DNA of 64,000 bases. Origin: Setophaga petechia. Its lineage: Eukaryota > Chordata > Aves > Passeriformes > Parulidae. The translations under genes were made by a program, and so were the position numbers. Where the stretch lies: NCBI GenBank assembly GCA_024362935.1, contig JANCRA010000001.1:58556930-58620929 (forward strand), given 5' to 3'. Every line of letters starts with the position of its first letter. Position 1 is the stretch's first letter. The notes beneath the pieces are model-generated. The model saw only the letters and a list, made by a program, of their open reading frames with translations, was not told the DNA's origin and made no database searches. This document shows, one piece after another, positions 35,701 through 47,700 of the stretch.

Positions 35701-38700
35701 CATAGTTCTGGTCTCATCCTCATTCCCACGGAAATTAGTAGCATTTTTGCCATTTGCTGCAAATATTGCGTGACATTTGTTATTGGCAGTGCAGCTGATG
35801 TTTGAAGTAGGCTTGGTAGAACACAAGGTCATGTTACAAACTACTTACACATTTCCCACCTGGAAATGAGGGGACCTAGTGACCTGTGATGCTTTCAGCA
35901 GCTTGTTGCAAAACCCTCAGCAGCTGCATGGGCAGTTTCTAGCTATAACTAAATACTGTTTGCAGCTTCCAGCCTTTGAGTGGGTTGGAGCCCACTCAGG
36001 GCTCGGTTTTGTTGTCTTGTATCCTGGGTTTCTAGTTCCTGTCTGACTGGCTGGTAGTGCAGCTTGTTTTGGGGGGTCAGTCCATGAGATTTTTGTGGTG
36101 CTTCATGGTCTTCTGCCAAAGTTGTGGTTCATGACATGTCAGAAGACTTTGGTTGAAACCCTGCTTCCTGGCATTGCCAGTCGTTCTAGGTATGTCACAT
36201 GTTTGGTGCAGGGACAGAAGAATCTTCATAGTCCCTTGCTGACACTGGAGCCTGGATACAGAAAGAGTTAACTCACAGAAGTTCTTTGCCTAATCTGAAG
36301 AAATGGATTTATTTCTCAGGTAGTTTCGTAGTTTTCCAGTCTGCTGAGTGCTGACACACAGTATAAAACAGCTGGCACTGAGAAAACAAAGGAACGCGTA
36401 CTCCTCTGATAATGAACTGGCATTGTCTATGTGCTGTGTACATGATGATAAATAATTCTGTATTTGGGGTGATCTGGTGGAGTTTTCCTCCCTGACTTAC
36501 AGTTGGGCCTCTCCTTGAAGATCTGCTTCATCTTCTGCATTTGGATTTAATTTCTGCTTTGAGCAGTGAGAGATTGACCTGGATGGCATGTGAAAAGGGG
36601 GGCCAGGCCATGGTTTCATGGTTTCTTTTTTGAAACTCAGGAGGATAGGGACCAGAGAAGGCCTACAGTGAGATGCTGAAAAAACTTTCTCAGGTTATCA
36701 GTCAAGAAAGAGGTTTTTTCATCAACTGGGCTGATTTGATTATTTTTTTTAAGATTGAAAAATGATGCAAGGGGTGGGTATACATGGTACTACTTTTTTT
36801 TTGTTGTGCATTTTGGTTGGTTTTCTTTCTAGATTATGAACAAAAATTATAAGTTGGGGACTGTCATAATTTGTGATGCTTCATATGTAGATGCACTCAT
36901 GTCCTGCAGGTGGCAATGTCTGATCAGATGGAAAAGCTATGTGAACCCCTTCCAAAATAAATATTGTTCTGTGTAGGCAGGTCAAGAGACTATCTCTGTT
37001 TTGTAAGCTAGGGAATTGGCTTGGGAGTATGATGTGGAATCTTAATTGTTAAATATATTCCTCTTCTTTCAGCAGAAGTAGCAGTGTAAAAATAGTTGTT
37101 TATTTTCTGTTTGGGCATGATCACAAATAAATGGAAAACCTCCCCTTTCTGAGGTGTCTGTAAGCTTCTGGACTGCTATTCTCAAGGTAGGGGCTTTTTT
37201 TTTTTCCCTTTTTTTTTCTCCTTTCATTTTTGGTAGTGAAGGCAGTTACTTGGTTTCAGGAGCTGACTACAGACACGTTCCTCACTAAAACTTTACAGGC
37301 AAATTAGCACCAGTTTTGTTCCTCAGAGGTAACCTTGTAACTGACTTTTATGTTGGTTTTTCTCAACCTTTATGCTGAGTCATGATCGTGGTTTTGGGTG
37401 AGATGTACTTCTTTTGCTTAATGCAGGTATTGGAAGACTCCTCTATTTTTTTAGCCTGTACTTTTCTGGTTTTGTCATCTGCAAGTGTTTTGATCTGCTT
37501 GTCTTTGGGGAGATAATGTGCACTGTAGAGCCTGAAGAAGAGGCATAAAAAATGAGGGGAGAGGGCAGTGAAGCCAGGGCACAGGAAGGTTTAAGATGAG
37601 ATGCCTGAGAGAGTTAATGAGAGGCACAGATTAGACCAGTCAGACACATTCCAAAGGAAGCAGATGTGATGGTCATGTCTGAGAAGGCAAAAGGTTTTAG
37701 TTTAATTGCAAATAACATGGCCTAGGTGTCTGTGATGAGTGGAAGGCAGAGATGGGGGTATGTAACACCTGAACACTGTGCATTAAAAATCATTACAGAA
37801 AGGGTTGGAAGCAGTCTTCTTTGAGAGATGTTCTCTTTACTACTTGCTTGGGCAGCCTTCAAGGGAACACCACACCTGCTGTTGGATGCAGTATGAGGCT
37901 TTGGACCCTCTCCCTGTGACTGCTCATGTTGTGGTCTCTCCTTGGTATCTCCATCAAACATCGCAAGGGTTTTCATGTCTTACCAGGAGAGTTTATTATG
38001 TGTGCTTCTACCGGTGGTCTTGTATTGAAGCTTTTGTGTGTGGCAAACAGCTGAGTCTTGTGGCGCCCTCTACACAATGGGCTTGGTAAAACACACTGGC
38101 TTCTGTGCTGGGTTTGCTTTGTGGAGTTCCACTGAACGTAACAAAGCCATGGAAGGGAGTTGAGCCCACAATGTGTAAATGAATTCATCCTGCGAGAATT
38201 TTTTAGAACAATATGTTTTTTCATATGTGTGAGCAGCAAGTCTTGTGAGTGCTCTGCCTGTGCTGATTTAAGTCACATCCCAAGACAAATCTGATCATTT
38301 GTTTTGTTGTTAATTTACCAAAGTAAGTAATTTGTGCCTGAGGGTGAATGCTGTGCTTTTTATAGTATTTTACATCTGACAATTCATTGTTTTTCTCTTC
38401 TGTTTCAGGTGATGCTACAGTGACCATTACTCACAGATACACCCCAAAAGAGCAGCTCAAGATCCATACACAGCTTGCTGACATAGTAATAGTTGCTGCA
38501 GGTAATACTAGTTGGTGTTGATGCTCCAATTGCAATATTTCAAACCTTCTGAAAAGAGGAATTTGCAGTCTGTGGCACTGGCTGTTTCACGTTTCACTGA
38601 ATAATCAGTGCTTGCTAAGGGTGTTGCAGTAGGTAGGATTTCTCACTGCAGGAAGGGCAAGTGATTTGGCTCTTTGTTCTTGCCCTTCACATTTGCAGAC

Positions 38701-41700
38701 TCATAAACTTTCTTGTCACATGCGACACCTTTCCCTTAGGGAGACTTTGGGGTGAACTCAAGATGGGGAACCAGTCAGTGCATGGTTTATACAGGTGTAA
38801 TTATGTAAATTAAAACATTCTCTGTGCCATGGAAAAATCATGAGTCATTTAAATTTTGACAGGAGGGTTTCTTTAAATCAGCTGGAGCCTGCATTCATAA
38901 ACCCATGGTATCATTCCTCTGCTGTTAGAATTGAGGCCAACCTTGCCAAATTACTGGAGGTTTGGGTAACCTATGTTAATAATGGCTGGGGTTTTTTCTC
39001 TTTTACAATTATCATATCAAGAGAAAGACAATGGTAATTGCCTAGAGGAAGGGGATTGAAAGAGCAATGTCTGTATTCTTAAAGCAATGTAAAGTGAAAT
39101 ACTTGGAGTTTAACTAATCTGTCCCAAAGAAACAAGTGGAACTCTGCTTCTAAGCAGCCTTTTTTATTTGTTTACAGGTATTTGAAGGACAATTACAAAT
39201 TAATTTTAAAAAATCAAATGACCCAACTTAGTATGACCTTGGTAAAATTCTGGGTCCCTTTGCAGCTCAGGGGTATCATCCTTCTCTTGTACTGTTTTGT
39301 TGGACTACAAGAGGATTGTCTTTCATCTTTTCTGCTCCCTTTCCTCCTCTTTCTCATCCTGAAGACCCAAGACTTCCTTATGTATTTTCTAGATGAAGAC
39401 AGACAGGTACCTGTCTAAAGCTTGTCACTGTGTTGAAGTGAGATGCCCTTGCCTTCAGGGTTTAACTTCGCTGGTAGGCCAGGATCAAGAAACAGCTTAT
39501 TTCTCCCCCATCCTATTGTTCAACTGTGGGCCTGACCAGAATTCACCTCTGTAAATAAAAGACAGCAATGGTGTTCTAACTGGAAATAAACCAGTGACTT
39601 TGCATCCAAATTCACTGCTTGCAGTTTAATCATTGCTTCTGATTTCTGTGCTGAACATGGCTTGTCATTGTTTATGCTTGGAGTTAAATGGTCCATTAGC
39701 CATTCAGCCATGTTTACCTTTCACATTATTTTCCTTCTATAATTTGTAACAGGAGCATGATACAACACTCATTACACAACTTGAGATATACTTGGAATGA
39801 TGAAAAAACTTGGGGCTAGGTTGTGCAAACAGCAGTCAGCCCTGCCCTGGTGTGTGCTCTGGGGAAAGTTGTGTTTTAGAAAGGTGGAATCACTTCAAGC
39901 TTCCTTTTGTTACATGAGAACTGTGCACATTTTACCTCTGGGATCACGCACTACCTGGAAACAGGTGATCTGTTCAGTAAGTGTTACCTTTCTTGCAACT
40001 TATACCTTGCCAGGTTGGAACAGCTGCTTTTACAGGCCCCTGCAGAAGATGTGCAGAAGTGAGCTTTTTTTTGTATGTGCCTGCATTGGAAGACCAAGGT
40101 TCCTTTTCCTGTGTGGTACTTTTACAAGAGCCATCTGCATCCTGGCTCCTGATTGGTGACTTGTTGCAGTGAGTCCCTTCTGATCAGGTGCTCCACCTCT
40201 GAGTGCTTTCCTGTTCACTTGCATTCATAGTTTTGGTGGTACTTCAAATCAGGTGCTTCTGTTCTCTTACTCCTGAATGTAAGAAGATCTGGCTCTGTGT
40301 GCTGTCTCTCATTTGCCCCCAGGCTTGGGGCACCAATTTTCCTGATTATTTGGATTGTAACTATCCATGCAGTTGATTCCTTCTTATTCCTACCCAACTT
40401 GTAGAATCTTAAATTCCAACAGGCTGCTCTTGTCCAGCCTACCCCCCACTAAAATTTCTTTCAATACCACAGAGCTTTTGGATTTCTATCTAAGGCATTG
40501 TATTTCCTGTTAAGCACACCTGACACTTTGGATCTCGCTGCAGGGTTACCCCTCTTGGCCTGCACTCCCTGTCTGTAGAGACATCCCATGGAGTCTGTTC
40601 TTTTTGCCATCAGCCCAGCCCCATGGCAGCAGTGCAAGTGCAGCTTTATCCAGCAGTGCTCCTAGAGCCACCTCAGGACAGGCAAGGCTGTGATGGAAGC
40701 AGCAGGACTCTGGAACCAGTCAACTTGCTGCTCCTGATCTCTGGGCTTTCCAATCTGCCTGCCACGTTTGGAGGGGGGATAAACAGGAAAAGTAGTGACT
40801 GTGTCAAATTCCAGATGAACTTCTGCTTGGACTGCTTGTACTCTCCCTCAGGACATGATCTGTGGTCTTCTTATGTTGGAAGTGCTGGTTGATCAGACCT
40901 TTTATTCTGGTTAGCTTCCTTGGAAATTGACAGTTCTTGCACCTAAACTCAGATTAGGTAGGGCCTTGTTTTTTATTTAAAATGTCATTCATCATTTTCT
41001 GCAAAAGTTGCCAAGGAAAGATTTTTCCATATTCTTCAGTCAGTGCATTTTAGGAAAACCTACCTACCCTAATGTTTATCCCTTCCTACGTAGTATGTAA
41101 AGTAGGCTTAAGTAGCTAGATATGCTCATTTGGTTTGGGGGTTAGTTCATTTGTTGCTATTAAGTATTTGGCTTATTATCAAACCATTTTACAAAGCGTC
41201 TAACTGTGCAGCTTCCATTAATATACTTCCAGCCCTATCACACACAGATCATTTACCCCCATAAGGCTGAAGCATTATCCAATTACCAGCCAGGTTGCCA
41301 TGGATTACATCAGAGGGGGATGAAGGAGATGCAGTCAGATGTTATCAAGCAGGGTAGGAAAGAGTTTGAGATCTTGGCTTGCTCAACATGAGAAGCTGAG
41401 TTTCAAGTAAGTATCTTATGGGGGAGTGAGAAATGGAGAGCAAGGAGTGTCCTGGTACTGTCTGTATCCAAATGACGGTGTCAGTGCTTCAGCACTGCAC
41501 ATGGAGCCAGAGCCTTGTACACCAGCATTTCCCTTCAAAAAACTGTGGTTTCAACCTGTATGGATTTGGTTTCTTTTCCTTTTTGCCTTCTCCCCACCTG
41601 AGAGAAAGCTGCTTTGATGGGGGGAGGGGAGTTCAGACTCCCTTTTTGGAGGTAGTCTAACATTGCTCTCAGAACAAAAAGCTGATGGAATTGCTCAAGA

Positions 41701-44700
41701 AGCAAGGTGAGTTGTAATATGTAATTTGGAAATTCCCACTGCTGAAAGTTGGAGGTTGCACGGTAGAGAAGAAATTCCTGACAGGAGTCATAGGCCCATG
41801 GATACATTTCATCAACTAGACTTTGAAGTGACCTTTTAGGTTTTCTGGGTCCCAACTGAAGCACATATTTGTGATGAGTATCAAGAAGCTTCACATTTAA
41901 ATATGCTGGAGAAATATGGTGCATATGGAAAAAGATGAGGTGGTTTGTTGTGGCTCTTTCAGCTGGAATTTTTTAATAGCAAAATACTCCTACTCCAGGA
42001 CCCCATGCAGAGATGAAGAAGCCCATAAAGTGTGCAGTGCCCAAGGTGGGCCTCCCAGGTCAAGTGCAGAAGTCTCCCAAATTGCTGTAAAGAGAAAGAA
42101 ATGGTCTGTTGTCCCTGTGGAAGATGTGTTGTCTGCTGGGATTACTGTAACAGTTCAAATTGCCTACTGGTTGAGTGTGTTTCTTGACCCAAAACCAATC
42201 CCGTGGCACAACTTTTGGTGGGATGTTTTTTGTGGGTTTTCTTCCTCTTCTCTCTAGTAGTAGTTACAAACTACAATTGAGGAATAGTTGCATTCAGTGT
42301 GGGATGTATCAAGAAATATTCAGTGTTGTAGATTTCTATTTTGTGCACGCATAGCTGTGCATGCACACCCCTTGATAGCGTTCAAAAGTCATAACTTCAG
42401 ATTGCCTGGCCAGGGTAGTGAAATATGTGTTTATGATTCCAGGTATCCCAAAGTTGATTACAGCTGATATGGTCAAAGAAGGTGCTGCTGTGATTGACGT
42501 AGGCATCAACCATATCCATGATCATCTTACAGGAAAAACCAAATTAGTTGGGGATGTGGACTTTGAAGGTTAGTGAAACACTCTTTATACAAATCCATTG
42601 GATAAATATATTGAAGTTCATAGCATTCACTCGTGGTAAGTTTTTGGACTAGGCAGTGTGTCAAATGAGACTGTTTTCAGGTTTTTATACGTGTTTACTT
42701 AAATAAGAACACAAATCTATCTGCTATTAAATTGTTTGTTAGTTAGGAGACAAAGTGTCACTTTTAATTACAGGTACCAGCAACCCCTAAGAGACGCAGA
42801 TGAGCTCTTTGGCAGTGGTGTAGAAGGTGCTTGTGTCCAGTTCCTTTAATCTTTTGAGTTTGTGGACTGTTTGAAAAGTAATTAATGAAAACAATTTCTG
42901 CTCTTTCTCAAGCATAGGGTCTCCTGGTGTTCATAACAACTACTATTAAACCACAGCTTCTCAAAGCCTCCTTTTGTTCTCCTCCTCTACACTTGTCTGT
43001 GAAAATGATAACTTGGCTTTAAAAATATGCTTTACGCTAAAGTTTAATGCGGGCTCATCTAAAGTGCTTAACATCTTGGTCCAGGCTAGCCTAACAGATA
43101 AAAATTGTTGTTACATATTGATCTTTTTATGTTTAACTTGTTGCAGAGCAAGTTCACAATGTAACTTGATTAAATATCTCTGCTCTGGAGGAGCTCCAGA
43201 CTGGAATAGCAGGATTGTTGCACTTATTGGCAGGGTTGAGTGTGGGAAGCTTAGACAGCATTTACCCACATTATTAATGGTTCTCAACAGTTCCTTGTTT
43301 TGATAAGTATGAAAATCACCCACAGGTTTTTTTTTTTCCACAGTTATTAACATCTTGGCTGGCATAATGTTTCAAAGCTTAATTATATTCAGAATGGTTT
43401 TAGCCAGCTGTGTGTATTTCTAATTACATCACTCCCTTAGTTCCCTGCTGCTTTTATTCATCATGCATGTAGCTGTCTGTTAAAGTCTGTGAAATTACCT
43501 GCATGAGTATAGCTGAGCGACTGTCTTGGAATGTGTTTGGAAATGTGTAACTGGATGTGTGCAACAGAGCTCCAGGAAAAAAAATCTTTTGGAGGACAGC
43601 TTGAAAAAAATTTTTTTTCCCTCTTATCCTACCTGGATTTGTGGTATCACAAATAAAAGGTTCTATTTTCTGTTTCAGAGCTGAACTAAAGTACAGAGAA
43701 TTTCCAGGTGTTTGGTTAGCTTTAGCAGGTAGGGGAGTACAAAGCTGTAACTTTAGGAACGTTTCATGTTAACCTGCATCCTTCTTGTTTATTTCTCTTC
43801 AAACACGGGACCTTGTGCCTGCAATAAAGGTGTAGATTCAGTGGCAAGGCCGTGATTCAGAGTTTCAGCAATGCGCTGTATCTGTCTCGTCATGTCTGCT
43901 GTGGGTTGTTCTCGAGATTTCACCTGGGGGGAGGGAAGATCCAAAAAAGAGGGAGGAACTTCAGCTTGGATTATGCCACTGCAGTTACAAGTAGCATTTC
44001 TCTGTGCATTGCCAAAGGGAAGCTGTTGTTGGTTCATTGGTATCGGTGAAAGTTTCACTGAATCTTTAACAACAACAAAAAACATCCCAGTGTATACAGT
44101 TCTGAAGACTAGCAAGTAAACCACCCTTGGCAAGTACTTGATCTGGCAGTTAGGAAATAGAACAAGCCAGCAAGTTTGTGTAGCAAATAGTTTTATCCTT
44201 TTCCCCTGTTTGATCACTTGGCTGAATCTCTATTTAAGCCTGAGTGAAAATGGATTTTGCAGGTTGAGGCCAAGCACATAAATGGCTGGCTTGACATGTG
44301 GCACCTGTGTAACATCACATAGCCCACCAGTATCTATTGTCTCTTCATCCACTTCTTTAGGAAAAAAATCTGGCAGTGGAGAGAGAGAAAGGTTTAAGTG
44401 GGCAATCAGAGTTCAAATTTCATTTACAAAAAATAGATGGAAATGTCTTCCTTCACCATGTCATCTGGCTGAAATGTTCCTGTAGTGGAAATTAATTTTA
44501 TTAGGTTGGTGGAAGGTGTTTTGATTCAGTTGCTTATCTTGCCAGTACTTGGTTCCCATCTTCTAATCTCTGCAAGGTAGGTGAGAGAGTGGAAGTTATT
44601 TTTATCTCTTTAACAACAAAAGGAGGCATTTAGTTTCTTTTTTGTGTCTTTCATTGTTAAATTCACCATACACATTTGTGAAATTAACAGAATGTCTTTA

Positions 44701-47700
44701 GTAAACAGTATTTGTGATTTCCCATTTCCCCACATGTCCTCTTTATTTTGACACTCCAAAGTGTGTGCACATCAAAAACCAGTAGTTGTTTGGTCCAGAA
44801 TACTTTACTGTGCAGTTCCCAGGTATCTAAAAGAGCAAGACAGGAGAACACTGTGCATGTGGAGGTTAGCTGCAAAGCACTGAGATATCCAGCCTGATAC
44901 TGCAGGGATAAATGGAACTGCATGTGCTACTCTCCAGGTAAAACCACCACAGCATATGGAGAATCTCTGCTGATGTTAAGAGTTCTGTGCTCTGGGGAGT
45001 GGCTGTCCTGCCTTCTGGAGCCATCAGGAGGAAGAATGAAGTGCCAGGAATGAGGAGAAGCAGTGGCATCCCTGTGTGATCCCCAGCACCATTTTAGCTG
45101 CTTTTGGGCAGCAAGTTTCAGTGACAGAAAGGGAGATCTGTTTCTCTGAGCAGCCTAGTGCATGTGTGGGTGCACTTGGCCCTGTTTTATACGCTTTTGT
45201 TACCACAACTATAATGCCAAGGGAGGAGGAGGGCTACAAGGACCAGGAACATGAAATAAAGCAACAACTTACCCAGAAGATTTAGCTGAAACAGCTCTTT
45301 TGAGTGGAGCATCGTTTCCAGGAGTAACTGGTAGAGCAGGCTAGTAACACGCCACAGTAGTGGTTCACCTTTGCAAGTGGAACTGGAAATACCAATGAAA
45401 CTGAAGTTGCTTGTATTTCTTTACAATTCCTTCCAGATTTTTGGCAAACAACAGTGCGGATTGTTCGGTCTTGATTAGATGCCTATGTAGAAAAGGTATC
45501 CTTTGTGTGAGGTTTTTGTTAGGTGATATAGTTATGATGTGAGTGGAGGGATTTACACATGAGAACTGTTTTTTCTGACTGGACAGTGTGGAAGAGATTG
45601 TGGAGAATTAGTGCCACCATGAGCAGGAAGGGATTGCCAGTGCTCAAGAGCAGAAGAGAGAGCTTCAACAAGTGATTGATGTGGTCTGAGGTGATGGGCC
45701 TATATTATGCATTTTCTCTGAATGGGATTACCCACCACAGTCTTCAAATCCAATTAATTAGTGGAAGTGGTGGTCCTTCAGGTGTGTCTTGGCAGCAGTG
45801 TGCAGGAAGCCTGGCCTCTGTGACAGCCACTGCATCTGACGGTGTTTGCTGCCTCTCCGCGTTCATTGCAGTACCTGCCTGGCTATAGGCTGCTCCTCGC
45901 TCCTTGAATCTTTTCCAAGCTAGCTCCCTGTGCAGCTTTCCCAAACAGTGGTTGTGGAAACAGAATGTGCATGTTCCAGGTGCTTTTGCTATAACTTTAG
46001 TTAGTTCCTTTCTCAGTTGATTTCAAAGATCTGGCATTTATTTTGCCATGGAGAAGAGCCCAGTCTGTGTGATCACGTCACCACATCGCTGCCCTGCAGA
46101 CCTTAGGGGAACCATTGCTTGTTGTGCTCCATGACTGCAAGGAATGAATCAGAAGGTTGGTGTTCGGCTATGACGGAAGCCAGAAGGCTGCTGGCTAACT
46201 GGGGTCAGTGAGCTGCAGCATGGCCTGTCAAGGTTCTCCTGCACAGAAGAGGGTCTTGTTCAGCAGTGTCACTGATACACACGGTTGGAATTACAGCACT
46301 GCACCCGAATTCCTTAGTTTTCCTTTATATTCCAGTTGAAATAGCTACAATAAGAGAAACAAGGATGAGAAAAAGAAGGAACTCTGAGAAATGGAGTAGA
46401 TGCTTGCTGGTTGGTATTCCACAGTGTGTAGTGAGAAGAATCCCAGAACATGTGGAGCAGAACATGGGATATCTAGTGTGGCTGCTGAGCACATGATTTC
46501 ACACTTGGGCAGGGATGCAGGGATCTGGTGTAGCTTTCAGGGACTCGTAAAGCTGTGTGGAAACAGTGCTTAGGCAGGAATTACTCTGCATCACTTAATG
46601 CAGATACACAGGACCCAGAACTGCCTTCAGGTTGAGACTTGCCATTGGTTTGTGTGATTAACCCTATTAGGTGTCTGATGTCCTCAGCTTTAAAGGAACC
46701 TAGGAATGAAGGGCTGTCTCCAAAGCAGTGGATCCTGTTTTTCAAGGAAACAATCTACATTTCATTTCTTCTGAAGAATCAAAGGAAGATTTCAAGGTTC
46801 TACAGAAGCTGCAAAATAGCAGCTCCTCCCCCATAGGTGTCTGATTTGCATTTTCCAGATTGTCAGGGGAAGGCCTGGGAGACCAGGACCCATCTGGAGA
46901 AAGCAGGAGAAAAGCTGTGGACTTTTTTACTTTGAAGTAACTGAAAGTTACCTCATTCCTGAGAAGCAGAAGCAGGACCTGATGGAACTGACAGTGCACA
47001 AGCTCACCTGCCTACATGAGATCAGTCACACATTTACATGGTGTCTGAGAACTGTGCTTGGGCCTGTTTCACTTGACCAGGAAAGTCTATTGATGTTTTT
47101 GAGGCCAAGCTATCTTCCCCCTTTGGTCACTGGCATTCATCTTGGAAAATTGCACTCACCATATCTATATTTACTCTTACCAATGGAAACTTATCAGATG
47201 GCAATTTCCCCAACACAGACACCTGTTGTGTGTTCAAAAATCTGGATCAGCTTTTGTGCATGAGCTATCTGGGTGGTTTTATGCTGACAAGAAATTTGGC
47301 TTCTGCCACGCCTCTCCATAGGGATTTCCATAATGGTATAATATGGGCAGAGGAATTCCCCAACAACTTGGGAAAACAGTGCACTGTGTGTTTCCTGCTG
47401 GGTAGGGTTACTAACATCACAGGCAATGCATGCTGTACCTGACAGTGACCTGACAGGCACTGAAGGCCTTTCTTGAGGAAAGACAAGGTCTGGTTGTGGG
47501 TTGTCCTCTTTGTAGGTAAGGTGGGAGTAGTTTGAATAACACTACAAAAAGAGGTAGGTAACATTGCCATGAAAACCATCGTATTTCAGTTTAAAGTGCC
47601 TACAGTATTTTCTGTGTGAATGGCTGTGTTTTCTTCAGATGAGGGTACATTTCAATAATTATGACATTAATCATGAGAATTCATAGTAACTGTATTAACT

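Noticed and set aside
41535..41924. 129-codon minus-strand frame in MTHFD2L intron 6, considered as a CR1 or gene fragment
   Set aside because: No reverse-transcriptase or other known motif could be recognised.
43789..44217. 142-codon open frame on the minus strand in MTHFD2L intron 7
   Set aside because: No recognisable domain, no promoter or splice context, and it lies antisense inside a long intron; chance length is plausible.
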